Shown: positions 21,581 through 30,935 of the stretch, piece after piece
Position numbering within the stretch: position 1 is the first letter of the stretch
Layout of the letters: each line of letters opens with the position of its first letter
Source of the DNA: Profundibacter sp033851955
Lineage (GTDB): Bacteria; Pseudomonadota; Alphaproteobacteria; Rhodobacterales; Rhodobacteraceae
DNA length: 64,000 bases
Reading direction: 5' to 3'
NCBI GenBank assembly: GCA_033851955.1
Contig: JAWSVK010000006.1
Location: 1-64,000 of the forward strand
Program-made: the position numbers and the translations under genes
The notes under the pieces: model-generated
The model's input: only the letters and a program-made list of their open reading frames with translations
Database searches by the model: none
Told to the model about the DNA's origin: nothing

Positions 21581-22009
21581 TTATGCGTTGCCCTGCTCTA
21601 GGTACGCGAGAAACCTATCTAACCCGTCTCGCAAATGTGAAATAGCTTTGGGATGAGATAGATAGGTCTCAATCGGCATCAACGCCCAACGCTGGCCTTC
21701 ATTGCCAAATTTGATCTGATGTAGGTTCAGCCCGTCCAGCACCGCACCAAAGAACCAGATTTTTGGCTGCCCCAACAAAACCCCGTCTCGGCTGGCACGA
21801 TAAAACAGGTCGCTTTCATCAAGGCGCAGGCCGAACTCTTCGAACAATTCACGCAAAACACAGTCTTGCGGCGTCTCATTGCCTTCTCGACCACCACCGG
21901 GAAAATCCCACATGTCAGGAAATGGGATCGTCTCCAAATCATCCCGTAACAGGGTCAAAACATGGCCGTCCGAAATCAAAGCCAGTTTGGCACCGTGAAA
22001 CTCTGTCAT
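21581..22009 (-). CDS. NUDIX hydrolase
   Basis: The 142-aa protein has a complete Nudix box: G39, E45, R53-E54, E57-E58 and G60, fitting Gx5Ex7REUxEExGU. Nudix enzymes cleave nucleoside diphosphates linked to other groups. The WDFPGGG lead-in and short length resemble (d)NTP or sugar-nucleotide hydrolases, but the substrate cannot be told from sequence. It is a single gene, divergent from dinB. Confidence 0.93.
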   Translation of the reverse strand: MTEFHGAKLALISDGHVLTLLRDDLETIPFPDMWDFPGGGREGNETPQDCVLRELFEEFGLRLDESDLFYRASRDGVLLGQPKIWFFGAVLDGLNLHQIKFGNEGQRWALMPIETYLSHPKAISHLRDGLDRFLAYLEQGNA

Positions 22010-22100
22010 CCGCTTTTACCTACCAAATTGCCCGTTACATCGACCTGAAAAAGAGTCATATTAGGGACATACACCACTTTTGAACAATCGAAAGCGCCCG

Positions 22101-23357
22101 ATGCCAGCCCTGTGCCGTGATTGCCTGACCCAGTTTGATACCGATCGCCGTTGCCCCGATTGCGGCAGCCCAAGGGTGATGGAACACCCCGAACTATTCG
22201 ATCTGACCATCGCTCACATGGATTGCGACGCCTTTTATGCTTCGGTTGAAAAACGCGACAATCCGGCCCTGCGGGACAAACCCGTGATCATCGGGTCGCG
22301 ACATCCACGCAGCGTTGTGTCCACCGCCTGTTACATCGCCCGCATCAAGGGCGTGCGTTCAGCCATGCCAATGTTTCAGGCGCTGAAACTATGCCCCGAC
22401 GCAGAAGTCGTACCGGGCCGCATGGAGGCCTATGCCGAGGCGTCCCGCGACATCCGCAAGCTGATGGACGAGTTGACCCCCAGCATCGAGCCTCTGTCAC
22501 TGGATGAAGCGTTCTTGGACATGTCCGGCACCCAAACCCTGCACCACGCGCCGCCCGCCGTGATGCTGGCAAAACTGGTCAAGCGCATGGAGGACGAGCT
22601 GGGCTTGTCGGGTTCAATCGGACTGTCGCACAATAAATTCCTCGCCAAGGTCGCCTCTGATCTGGACAAACCGCGTGGCTTTTCAGTGATCGGCAAGGCC
22701 GAGACCGATGACTTTTTGCGCGATAAGCCTGTACGGATGATCTGGGGGGTGGGCAAAGCCATGCAGTTATCGCTTGAGGCTGCAGGCATCCGCACATTCT
22801 CGGACCTGTTGCGCTGGGATCGCAAGGATCTGGGCGCACGGTTTGGGACCATGGGGGATCGGCTTTGGCATCTTGCACGTGGTCAGGACATGCGCCGCGT
22901 GTCGAACAATGCGCCCGTGAAAAGCATCTCTAAGGAAACCACCTTTTCCACCGACACGTCAGATTTGACCGTGTTGGATGGCCACATTTTCCGGCTGTCC
23001 GAGCAGGTATCCGCGCGGGCCAAGACCAAGGGCCAAGCGGGCCGCATTGTCACGCTGAAACTAAAGCGCGCCAACCACACCCAGTTGAGCCGCCGCATTA
23101 GCTTGTATGACCCGACCCAAATGGCCGACCGGATTTACCGCACCGCAAGCGAATTGATGGCGCTGGTTGGCGACGAAGGACCCTACCGTTTGATTGGTGT
23201 TGGCATTAGCGAGCTGACGGCGGCTGATACGGCTGATTTATCTGTCGATCTGCTGGACCAAGACGCCTCCAAACGCGCGGCCGCTGAACGTGCCACCGAC
23301 AAAATTCGCGCGAAATTTGGCCGCGACGCTATTAAGAAGGGCCGCGCCCTGCGATAG
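22101..23357 (+). CDS. dinB: DNA polymerase IV with N-terminal zinc-finger-like segment
   Basis: DinB is a Y-family translesion polymerase. The catalytic acidic residues are D41 in AHMDCDAFYASVE and D135-E136 in SLDEAFLDMS; palm, thumb (WGVGKAMQLSLEAAGI) and little-finger regions follow. The 418-aa product has an extra N-terminus with paired cysteines (C5, C8, C18, C21), a zinc-ribbon-like addition that I recall in alphaproteobacterial DinB. I start it at the ATG at 22101; a TTG at 22080 would add seven residues. Neither start has a strong ribosome binding site. Confidence 0.94.
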   Translation: MPALCRDCLTQFDTDRRCPDCGSPRVMEHPELFDLTIAHMDCDAFYASVEKRDNPALRDKPVIIGSRHPRSVVSTACYIARIKGVRSAMPMFQALKLCPDAEVVPGRMEAYAEASRDIRKLMDELTPSIEPLSLDEAFLDMSGTQTLHHAPPAVMLAKLVKRMEDELGLSGSIGLSHNKFLAKVASDLDKPRGFSVIGKAETDDFLRDKPVRMIWGVGKAMQLSLEAAGIRTFSDLLRWDRKDLGARFGTMGDRLWHLARGQDMRRVSNNAPVKSISKETTFSTDTSDLTVLDGHIFRLSEQVSARAKTKGQAGRIVTLKLKRANHTQLSRRISLYDPTQMADRIYRTASELMALVGDEGPYRLIGVGISELTAADTADLSVDLLDQDASKRAAAERATDKIRAKFGRDAIKKGRALR

Positions 23358-23378
23358 GGTTCTGGCCTTAGGCAATCA

Positions 23379-24239
23379 CTATTCCGCAGCGAGCGGCACT
23401 TTGCGCATTCCAATCTGCGCAACTTCTTTTGCAATCGAACTGATCAGCGTTTGAAACTTTTGGAATTGCCCATTTGGCCGAATCAATCGCTCGTTCATAT
23501 ACAAGGACCGATCAATTTCGACCTGAACCACATGTTGGCCCCGCGACGGGCGACCATATTGCTGTGTGATATAGGCACCGGCAAAAGGTGCGTTGCGTGC
23601 AACCTTCAATCCAGCACGCACAAAGGCAGCTTCGATCTGATCAACAACCTCGCTGCTGGCCGCTGTTCCAAACCGATCACCTAGCACGATTTCGGGCATC
23701 GGGACCCCACGCCGCGTAGAACCTTTAAGCGCTTCATGCGGCATCGAGTGGCAATCAAACAAAATCGCCTCACCAAATATTTGCTGGCTTTGCTCCAACA
23801 AAGTCTCAAGCGTTGCATGGTAAGGCTTCCAATGGGCATTTAGCCGTGTTTCCACGTCAAGACGTGAAATTTTACCGCGGTAAATGGCCCGCCCATTTGA
23901 AACCACACGCGGAATGACACCAAGCCCTGAGGTAACCCGTGGATTATGCGACGTCTGACGCACACCATCTATCAACGCTGGGTCCAACTCGTCCATATTT
24001 CGGTTCAAATCAACAAAGGCGCGGGGCGTTTGCGCCAATAAAAGTGGCGCACCAAAGGTCGGCACGTCTGCAAACAGCAAATCCACAAAAGCATCTTCGC
24101 TCGAGCGGATCGCCATTTCATCCAAAACCGATTTACGCAGGAACGCCCACGGATATTTTCGGCCACTGTGCGGTGACGCAAAAACAACGCTCGTTGTACG
24201 ATTTTCTGGCAAATTCAGTTGATAATTGACCTTTGGCAT
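23379..24239 (-). CDS. N-formylglutamate amidohydrolase-family protein
   Basis: This 286-aa protein fits the FGase family, metal-dependent enzymes acting on N-formylglutamate (histidine degradation) or related amides. Diagnostic pieces are VFASPHSGRKYP (metal-ligand histidine) near residue 25, RAFVDLNRNMDEL, LFDCHSMPH, and QHVVQVEIDRSLYMNE near the end. AAGGAG supports the start at 24239; an upstream ATG at 24254 lacks it. No hut genes are adjacent, so the substrate may differ from N-formylglutamate. Confidence 0.88.
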   Translation of the reverse strand: MPKVNYQLNLPENRTTSVVFASPHSGRKYPWAFLRKSVLDEMAIRSSEDAFVDLLFADVPTFGAPLLLAQTPRAFVDLNRNMDELDPALIDGVRQTSHNPRVTSGLGVIPRVVSNGRAIYRGKISRLDVETRLNAHWKPYHATLETLLEQSQQIFGEAILFDCHSMPHEALKGSTRRGVPMPEIVLGDRFGTAASSEVVDQIEAAFVRAGLKVARNAPFAGAYITQQYGRPSRGQHVVQVEIDRSLYMNERLIRPNGQFQKFQTLISSIAKEVAQIGMRKVPLAAE

Positions 24240-24389
24240 TCGATCTCCTTGCACAATACCTATAACCTATTTCATATCCGTATCAAAAGCCCTTGATCAC
24301 CGCCGCGACTCCTTTTATAGACCAGCACACCGACGCGGTTCTGCCGCGTCCTATTTTTATGGGACGTAAACGAATTGGTTCGGCCATAT

Positions 24390-24464
24390 GGGCGCTTAGC
24401 TCAGCGGTAGAGCACTTCGTTGACATCGAAGGGGTCACTGGTTCGATCCCAGTAGTGCCCACCA
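24390..24464 (+). tRNA. tRNA-Val (GAC)
   Basis: This 75-nt plus-strand tRNA has acceptor stem GGGCGCT/AGTGCCC, D-arm GCTCAGCGGTAGAGC, anticodon loop TTGACAT (GAC), T-arm GGTTCGATCCC and an encoded CCA. It lies 70 bp before the L36 gene. Confidence 0.97.
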
Positions 24465-24534
24465 TATGCCCGCATATCTGCGGGAACGAGATTGAAACAA
24501 AGGCGCCGCTGCGCCGCGATACGAGGAGAAGGTT

Positions 24535-24660
24535 ATGAAAATTCGCAATTCTTTGCGTTCACTCAAAGGCCGCCATCGCGATTGCCGCATTGTGCGTCGC
24601 AAAGGCCGTGTTTACGTGATCAACAAAACGAACCCACGGTTCAAAGCCCGTCAGGGTTAA
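24535..24660 (+). CDS. rpmJ: 50S ribosomal protein L36, type B (zinc-free)
   Basis: This 41-aa gene, read directly from the bases, begins MKIRNSLRSLKGRHRDC and ends INKTNPRFKARQG. It is the second, zinc-independent form of L36 (YkgO-like), which lacks the CxxC-C-H zinc ligands; only one cysteine is present. GAGGAG seven bases upstream gives a strong start. L36 is the smallest large-subunit protein and supports 23S folding. It sits alone between tRNA-Val and a strong terminator. Confidence 0.96.
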   Translation: MKIRNSLRSLKGRHRDCRIVRRKGRVYVINKTNPRFKARQG

Positions 24661-24683
24661 GCCACACGACATCGAATTGAAAC

Positions 24684-24714
24684 AGGCCGCCGAGCATTGC
24701 TCTGGCGGCCTTTT
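24684..24714 (+). terminator. Intrinsic terminator after rpmJ
   Basis: AGGCCGCC (24684-24691) pairs with GGCGGCCT (24704-24711), with an inner GAGC/GCTC stem, followed by TTTTCTTTT. This is a strong rho-independent terminator 24 bp after the stop. Confidence 0.9.
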
Positions 24715-24731
24715 CTTTTGCCCTGTTAGGG

Positions 24732-26363
24732 CTATCGCGCCGCCATCAAACGCACAATCGTTTGCTGAGTCGCATGTCCTGAGACAGGCAATTGCCGCGC
24801 ACGCTGGAATTTGCGCATCGCACGGCGTGTCTTATCATCGAACTCACCGTCAACCGTGCCGGGATTTAGCCCCAAATCGTGCAACTTGCGCTCCACAAAG
24901 AAGCGCGTTTCGACGCTGCTTGCGACCCGCGTCTCTTCTGCCCGTGCTGCCCGGATCATTTCAAACTTACCGTCATACTCCTCCAAGTCGGCCAGATTGG
25001 CGGTCGCGGTTGGGGCGAATGCACCGTTTGGGTATTTTTTCAGGTAGCTGCGGTAGGCTTTGGCAGACCCATCCGCTCGGACTTCGACCCAATATTTTCG
25101 CTCTGCTGCTGCGGCCTTTGCGCTGCGTTCATTTTCAAACCTAACGATTTGTTTTTGGGCAACTTCGGCATAGACGCCGTCTGGATACCGTTTCAAATAG
25201 GTGCGTAGGCTTGTCTCTGTGCCATCCTGCCCAGTTTGGCTCCAATATGTCCGGTCTTTGCGCTCTTCTTCTTTTTGGCGGCGACGGGCTTCAGCCTCCA
25301 AGGTTTTCGCGCGCGCCTCTGCTGCCGAGTGCAACGCGGTAATCTGTTTGCCCTTCAAGTAGCCGGTTGACTCCCTGCCGATTGAGGCTTGCCACGCACC
25401 AATTGCAGCCCGTGTGTTCGGCCCAAACAGCCCATCAATCCCGCGTGGGTCAAACTCGAGCATCGCCAGATTGCGTTGGATTTGACGCCGATTTTGACGG
25501 TTAAGCTCTAACCGTTTCTCACCCTCTTTGGCGCGCATCAACGGCGTGTTGGCACGCAACTTCTCAATCGCCCGATTCGCATTGTCGAGGAAATGCCCAT
25601 CCGGATAGCGCTCCACATAGGTCGTTATCGCCGCAATGGTCCCAATGTCGCGCACGGCTTTCCAATAGGCCCGATCCGCAGGGTCAACGCTACCTTTTGC
25701 AGCAGGTTCGATCATCGGTAGAAACGGCTCCAATAGCGGTGTGCGTCCCGACACGGCAATACCTGCCGGTGCCGGCCCCATTACCTGCCCGCGTTTCAAC
25801 GCAGATTGCTTCAAAAACTGCATAACATCCAGGGCCGGCCCGCGCACCAAGGTCACCCCTGTTGCAGCCGTCAAACCATCGGCGCTCGGCACCAACCAGT
25901 CGCCCAAAACCGTGTCACCCGTGGTTTCACCGACAGCCATCAATGACGCGCCAGATTTCTGGGTCAACGCGTCCATCAACCCACCCATTGATAGACCAAC
26001 GTCACCAATCGTCAGGGCGTTGGGTGTTTGACCATCCGTCGCCAAAAGCCAGCTGTCGCGCTGACTTGAGGCAATCTGACCACTGAGAACAACCACCAAA
26101 TGATCCGCCTCTGGTGCCGCCGAAACGAATTCAGATGCCAGCTTGATCAACTCACTTTTGGTCTGATTTTCACCATAGATTACCTCAAACCCCGCTGCCT
26201 CAAGCGCCGATTTTACACTCCGCACTTGCATTGCATCTTGGGTTTGGGGTTGGTGGCTGTAGGTGCCGTTACCAATCACCAACGCGACGTCTTTCGCCAA
26301 TAACGGCGCTGCGATCATCATCAAAGCGCTTGCGAGCGCCACCTGTTTGAAATTCAACACCAT
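24732..26363 (-). CDS. Exported caspase-fold protein, apparently inactive, with two peptidoglycan-binding domains
   Basis: This 543-aa protein starts at 26363 (GGAG at eight bases) with a signal peptide. Residues about 25-190 have the caspase-like opening VALVIGNGTYSHQPQTQ and VKSALEAAGFEVIYGENQT. The usual SGHG histidine motif reads LSGQIASSQ, and the expected DACR cysteine loop reads MAVGETTGD, so the catalytic pair seems lost. Three YW...YLxxYPxG repeats lie near 230, 375 and 425. Two peptidoglycan_binding_1 domains are at about 300-350 and 485-540. It is probably a periplasmic cell-wall-binding scaffold. Confidence 0.85.
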   Translation of the reverse strand: MVLNFKQVALASALMMIAAPLLAKDVALVIGNGTYSHQPQTQDAMQVRSVKSALEAAGFEVIYGENQTKSELIKLASEFVSAAPEADHLVVVLSGQIASSQRDSWLLATDGQTPNALTIGDVGLSMGGLMDALTQKSGASLMAVGETTGDTVLGDWLVPSADGLTAATGVTLVRGPALDVMQFLKQSALKRGQVMGPAPAGIAVSGRTPLLEPFLPMIEPAAKGSVDPADRAYWKAVRDIGTIAAITTYVERYPDGHFLDNANRAIEKLRANTPLMRAKEGEKRLELNRQNRRQIQRNLAMLEFDPRGIDGLFGPNTRAAIGAWQASIGRESTGYLKGKQITALHSAAEARAKTLEAEARRRQKEEERKDRTYWSQTGQDGTETSLRTYLKRYPDGVYAEVAQKQIVRFENERSAKAAAAERKYWVEVRADGSAKAYRSYLKKYPNGAFAPTATANLADLEEYDGKFEMIRAARAEETRVASSVETRFFVERKLHDLGLNPGTVDGEFDDKTRRAMRKFQRARQLPVSGHATQQTIVRLMAAR

Positions 26364-26391
26364 GCCGCTCACTCCTTTGTTTTACACTGGA

Positions 26392-27591
26392 TCAATCGTA
26401 ACTTCGTTGATCCTCAATCACTAAACCGTCGTTGGGCAAGCTGCCTTTTGCAACCAGCTCGATTTTGCCTTTTAACTTTAGCGTATCCGTCATTGTTATC
26501 AAATAACGTTCCGCATCAGTGGCGTCAGTTTCAATTTTGATCGTCATCGCATCCATTTCGCCGTCGCGGCTGGCGATAACACGAGCGCGGCTAATCTCGT
26601 CATGTTTGGCGACAAAATCAGCCACCTGTTCAGGGCGCACAAACATCCCCTTGATCTTGGTTGTTTGGTCGGCGCGGCCCATCCAACCCTTGATGCGCGT
26701 GTTGGTCCGCCCACAGGGGCTTTGGCCCGACATCATCGCACTTAAATCACCAGTGGCGAACCGGATCAGCGGGTAATCTGGGTTCAATGTGGTCACCACA
26801 ACCTCGCCCACTTCGCCCTCTGCAACTGGAATGCCAGTGCCAGGTGTGACGATTTCGACAATCACACCTTCGTCAATGATCATACCCTCAACAGCTTGGC
26901 TCTCATAGGCAATGTTGCCCAAATCAGCAGTCGCGTAGCTTTGCAAACATAGTATCCCACGGTCGGCGTATTCTTGACGTAACGAGGGGAAGAGAGCCCC
27001 GCCGCCAACCGCCGCCCGTGAAATTTTCAATGGCAAGCCCATAGTGTCGGCCTTGTCCAAGATCACTTTCAAATAATCCGGCGTGCCCGCATAAGCCGTG
27101 ACGCCAATGTCATGGGCCGCACGGGCCTGCAACTCAGTTTGGCCAGTGCCTGCCGGCAAAACAGTCGCACCAACCGCGCGTGCACCTGATTCAAAGATCA
27201 TGCCCGCTGGGGTCAGGTGGTAGCCAAAACAGTTCTGAACGATATCGCCATTGCCAATGCCACAAGCATGCAAAAAACGCCCCATCCGCCACCAGTCGTG
27301 GCTGATCCCGCCGGGTTCGTAAATCGGGCCCGGAGATTGAAAAATATGCGCAGCATTGGTGATGCCAAACCCACCAAACGGAGGGTTTTCGGCCTGCCAT
27401 TTGCTAAGGTCGGACTTGCGCAGCACCGGGAATTTGGCCAGATCGTCCAACGCATTCAGGTCAGGGCCTTCCAGACGACACGCGCCTGAAACGGCACGCG
27501 CGCGCGCAATCTGTTCCTGCAAAGCGGCTAATTGTGCCGCCGCTCTTTGATCGACGGAACGGGTTTCCAGATCGTCGAAAAACGAGGTCAT
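26392..27591 (-). CDS. Phenylacetate-CoA ligase (PaaK)-like adenylate-forming enzyme
   Basis: This 399-aa protein fits the short PaaK branch of AMP-binding enzymes, which convert aryl or acyl acids to CoA thioesters via an acyl-adenylate. Recognisable parts are LDDLAKFPVLRKSDLSKW, YHLTPAGM, YAGTPDYLK, the adenylate-contact LQSYATADLGNIAYES and the hinge segment IKGMFVRPEQV. The canonical glycine-rich P-loop is weak. The start overlaps the livF stop (ATGA). As last gene of the liv-type operon it probably activates the imported substrate. Confidence 0.85.
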   Translation of the reverse strand: MTSFFDDLETRSVDQRAAAQLAALQEQIARARAVSGACRLEGPDLNALDDLAKFPVLRKSDLSKWQAENPPFGGFGITNAAHIFQSPGPIYEPGGISHDWWRMGRFLHACGIGNGDIVQNCFGYHLTPAGMIFESGARAVGATVLPAGTGQTELQARAAHDIGVTAYAGTPDYLKVILDKADTMGLPLKISRAAVGGGALFPSLRQEYADRGILCLQSYATADLGNIAYESQAVEGMIIDEGVIVEIVTPGTGIPVAEGEVGEVVVTTLNPDYPLIRFATGDLSAMMSGQSPCGRTNTRIKGWMGRADQTTKIKGMFVRPEQVADFVAKHDEISRARVIASRDGEMDAMTIKIETDATDAERYLITMTDTLKLKGKIELVAKGSLPNDGLVIEDQRSYD

Positions 27592-28412
27592 GACAACCAC
27601 CGTTTGCGACGCCGATAGGAGCGAACATCACGAAATGATTTGCGCCCCTCATCCGAAATACCCAAGTAGAATTCTTTGACGTCGGGGTTTTCGCGCAGCT
27701 CTGCGGCTGGGCCGTCCATCACCACGCGGCCAGATTCCAGAATATAGCCATAATGCGCGTATTTCAGCGCCATATTAGTGTTCTGTTCGGCCAGCAGGAA
27801 CGACACGCCTTCTTCTTCGTTGATTTTTTTCACGATCTCGAAAATCTGCTCTACCAGTTGCGGCGCCAAGCCCATCGACGGCTCATCCAGCAACACGGTT
27901 TCGGGGCGGCTCATCAACGCGCGGCCAATCGCAACCATCTGCTGCTCGCCCCCCGATGTGTAGCCCGCCTGCGATTTACGGCGTTCTTTGATACGCGGGA
28001 AATAATCGTACACCATTTCCAGATCCGCGGCGACGGCCCCTTTGCCGTCCTTGCGCGTATAGGCGCCGGTCATCAGGTTTTCTTCAACAGTCAGGTGTTC
28101 AAAACAGTGACGGCCTTCCATCACCTGAATAACGCCTTTTTTCACCATATCCGAAGGATTCATCCCTTCGATGCTCTGACCTCGGTACGAAATCGAGCCT
28201 TTGGTGACCTCGCCGCGCTCCGAGCGCAGTAGGTTTGAAATTGCTTTGAGCGTGGTGGTTTTCCCCGCCCCGTTGCCGCCCATCAATGCGGTGATACCGC
28301 CTTTGGGAACCGACAGGCTGACGCCTTTCAGCACAAGGATCACATGATTGTAGATCACTTCGATGTTGTTGACCTCAAGGAGGGTCTCTTGTGTTTTTGC
28401 GGCGTCGAGCAT
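27588..28412 (-). CDS. livF: ABC transporter ATP-binding protein, LivF type
   Basis: This 274-aa ATPase of a branched-chain-amino-acid-type importer has Walker A GGNGAGKTTTLKA, signature TSGGEQQMVAIGRAL and Walker B VLLDEPSMGLAP. It pairs with LivG to power uptake through LivH/LivM. The basic tail RSYRRRKRWLS extends beyond the usual LivF end. A 9-bp hairpin lies between it and the upstream binding-protein gene. Confidence 0.93.
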   Translation of the reverse strand: MLDAAKTQETLLEVNNIEVIYNHVILVLKGVSLSVPKGGITALMGGNGAGKTTTLKAISNLLRSERGEVTKGSISYRGQSIEGMNPSDMVKKGVIQVMEGRHCFEHLTVEENLMTGAYTRKDGKGAVAADLEMVYDYFPRIKERRKSQAGYTSGGEQQMVAIGRALMSRPETVLLDEPSMGLAPQLVEQIFEIVKKINEEEGVSFLLAEQNTNMALKYAHYGYILESGRVVMDGPAAELRENPDVKEFYLGISDEGRKSFRDVRSYRRRKRWLS

Positions 28413-28444
28413 TTTTATGCGTCCTAAATGTTCAAACTAAAGTC

Positions 28445-28473
28445 GCTCGGGCCACGCGAATGGAGGCCCGAGC
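28445..28473 (-). terminator. Intercistronic hairpin between the binding-protein gene and livF
   Basis: GCTCGGGCC (28445-28453) pairs perfectly with GGCCCGAGC (28465-28473). No T run follows on the minus strand, so it is more likely an RNA-stabilising or attenuating stem that raises the binding-protein level over livF than a full terminator. Confidence 0.6.
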
Positions 28474-28481
28474 AAAAAGGC

Positions 28482-29765
28482 TTAGTTACAGCCTTCGGTG
28501 ATGTTGTTTTCAGCAGCATAAGCCGATGAATCTTCTGCGATCAGCGCGCCGATCACATCGCCATCGGATGGACCGAAGTCTGTGATCAGGCTCCAAGTTT
28601 TGGAAGCAGCATCCCACTGGGAAACGGCACCAGTGCCGGGTCCACCGTGGTTTTCACAAGACACTTTGAACGATGGGCCAAAGTTGGGCATGCCCAGTTC
28701 AGCCATACGCTCTTCGGTGATTTCTAGTGCTTCCATGCCGTTGCGCATATCAGAGGCCGTGATCTGGGCGTTACCAGTTATCTCTTGGGCCTTGCGTGTC
28801 GCCTCGGCTGCAAGCATCGCTGCATACATGCCACGGTTATAAAGTGCTGTACCGATTTGGTCGCCAGCACCAGCCGCTTTGCCTGTATCCACAACGTGCT
28901 TTTGGATGTCAGCAAACACTGGGAAATCGCTACCAACATTGTGGAACGTCAGCGCTTTGTATCCATTAGACGCAGCGCCGGATGGAAGAACGTCATGTTC
29001 CGCGCCAGACCACCAGATACCAATGAAGTTTTCCATTGGGAATTTGATGTTTGCAGCTTCCTGGATGGCGACTTGGTTCATTACACCCCAACCCCACATC
29101 AGAACATAGTCAGGCTTCTCACGACGGATTTGCAGCCATTGTGATTTTTGCTCTTGGCCCGGGTGATCAACAGCCAGTGTCGTCAACTCAAAACCGTGCT
29201 TTTTGGACAGCTCTTCCAATGTGCGGATCGGCTCTTTGCCGTAAGCAGAGTTGTGATACACAAGCGCAACTTTTTTGCCTTTGATGTCGTCGCCATTGAT
29301 GGACAGCAAATAGTTTACGCCCAGTGACGCGCCATTCCAATAGTTGGCAGGGTAGTTGAACACGTGGCTAAACACTTTGCCGTTGGCGGCAGATGTACGG
29401 CCGTAACCCATTGTGTGAAGCGGAATGTCGTCAGCCGTGGCTTTGGGGATCAACTGATACGTGATACCTGTCGATAGCGGTTGATAAACAAGCGCGCCGC
29501 TGCCTTTGGTGGACTCGTAACATTCAACACCTTTTTCGGTGGAATACCCAGTTTCACATTCTGGAACGGACGTCATAACGCCGCCGATACCGCCGTCACG
29601 CTCATTCAACAGCGTGAAGTAGTCAGCATAGCCATCAGCAAACGGGATACCACCCGCAGCATATGGACCCGTGCGATAAGACAGCGACGGATAGACCAGA
29701 TCGGCCATCACTGGTGCAGCGGCCATTACCGCGGCCACAGCCATTGTTGCTAGTTTAAGTTTCAT
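28482..29765 (-). CDS. Periplasmic substrate-binding protein of the LivK type
   Basis: This 427-aa protein with a signal peptide (KLATMAVAAVMAAAPVMA) is the type I periplasmic receptor of the adjacent ABC importer. The mature protein begins YPSLSYRTGPYAAGGIPFADGYADYF, a pattern shared by receptors in operons with acyl-CoA ligases, and not by the classical leucine receptor. Cysteine pairs in VPECETGY and VECYES may form a disulfide. The ligand is therefore inferred to be an organic or aromatic acid and not leucine. Confidence 0.9.
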   Translation of the reverse strand: MKLKLATMAVAAVMAAAPVMADLVYPSLSYRTGPYAAGGIPFADGYADYFTLLNERDGGIGGVMTSVPECETGYSTEKGVECYESTKGSGALVYQPLSTGITYQLIPKATADDIPLHTMGYGRTSAANGKVFSHVFNYPANYWNGASLGVNYLLSINGDDIKGKKVALVYHNSAYGKEPIRTLEELSKKHGFELTTLAVDHPGQEQKSQWLQIRREKPDYVLMWGWGVMNQVAIQEAANIKFPMENFIGIWWSGAEHDVLPSGAASNGYKALTFHNVGSDFPVFADIQKHVVDTGKAAGAGDQIGTALYNRGMYAAMLAAEATRKAQEITGNAQITASDMRNGMEALEITEERMAELGMPNFGPSFKVSCENHGGPGTGAVSQWDAASKTWSLITDFGPSDGDVIGALIAEDSSAYAAENNITEGCN

Positions 29766-29858
29766 ATCAAGTTCTCCTCCATTGATATTTTAGTCTCGGT
29801 TAATTTCGTGTCGGGGTATTCCCGATCTATTATGTTTGAATCGACTTTATTGTGGGCA

Positions 29859-30935
29859 CTAATGCGGAAATGGCCAAAGCCTTAGTTTTTCTTTGGTCAG
29901 GCGCCACAGTTGTGCCAAGCCGTGCGGCTCGACAATCAAGAAGCCCACGATCAGCCCGCCAACGATGACAAACTGGAAATGCGCGGCCACATCTGTGGGC
30001 CAGCCCATGCCGCCAACCAAAACGTTCTTTAGCAAAACCGGCATCAGCACCATGAAGGCAGCGCCAGCAAACGAGCCGAGGATCGAGCCAAGCCCGCCGA
30101 TGATCACCATGAACAGCACAAGGAATGATTTGCTGATCCCAAAGACTTCGCCAACTTCGACGGCCCCCAGATAGACGGTGAACAGCAACGCCCCCGAAAT
30201 GCCGATGAAAAACGATGAAATGCCAAACGCAGTCAGTTTGGCCTTCAACGGGTTCACCCCGATGATTTCCGCCGCAATATCCATATCGCGGATCGCCATC
30301 CAGCTGCGGCCCAAATTGCCGCGTGTTAGATTGCGCGCCAACCATGCGCAGGCCACCACGAACACCAGACAGACCATATATTGCGCCCATGCGTCCACAT
30401 TTGGTCCAGTCACGTTCACGCCAAACACTGTGCGTTCTGGAGCGTTGATCTGGCCCGAAGCCGAGTAGTTATAAAACCATGGCACGCGGTTGAACAACCA
30501 GACCAAAAAGAACTGCGCGGCCAGTGTTGCCACCGCCAGATAGAACCCTTTGATCCGCAAGGATGGTAGACCAAACAGCATCCCAACCAGCGCGGTTATT
30601 CCGCCTGCCAGCAAGATGTGGATTATGATTGAAACCTCAGGAAATGCGGTCATCAACTTGTAGGATGCGAACGCCCCAACAGCCATAAACCCACCGGTTC
30701 CAAGGCTAAGCTGGCCGCAATATCCGATCAGAATGTTCAACCCGATTGTGGCAATCACATAGATCAGGAACGGCACCAGAACCGCGTTGGCCCAATAATC
30801 ATTGATGAAAAATGGCACCACACAAAAGGCCACGAACAAAAGGACGTAATAGGCCACCCGATCGAATTTGATCGGAAAGGTCTGGTTGTCCTTGGCATAG
30901 GTGGTTTTGTAGTCACCTGCTTCACGATACAGCAT
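29859..30935 (-). CDS. livM: ABC transporter permease, LivM type
   Basis: This 358-aa membrane permease has about ten hydrophobic segments and the LivM pattern IGYCGQLSLGTGGFMAVGAFASYKL, followed by the cytoplasmic coupling loop RSWMAIRDMDIAAEIIGVNPLKAKLTAFGISSFF. It forms the channel together with LivH. Its start directly abuts the stop of the 91-aa gene upstream. Confidence 0.93.
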   Translation of the reverse strand: MLYREAGDYKTTYAKDNQTFPIKFDRVAYYVLLFVAFCVVPFFINDYWANAVLVPFLIYVIATIGLNILIGYCGQLSLGTGGFMAVGAFASYKLMTAFPEVSIIIHILLAGGITALVGMLFGLPSLRIKGFYLAVATLAAQFFLVWLFNRVPWFYNYSASGQINAPERTVFGVNVTGPNVDAWAQYMVCLVFVVACAWLARNLTRGNLGRSWMAIRDMDIAAEIIGVNPLKAKLTAFGISSFFIGISGALLFTVYLGAVEVGEVFGISKSFLVLFMVIIGGLGSILGSFAGAAFMVLMPVLLKNVLVGGMGWPTDVAAHFQFVIVGGLIVGFLIVEPHGLAQLWRLTKEKLRLWPFPH

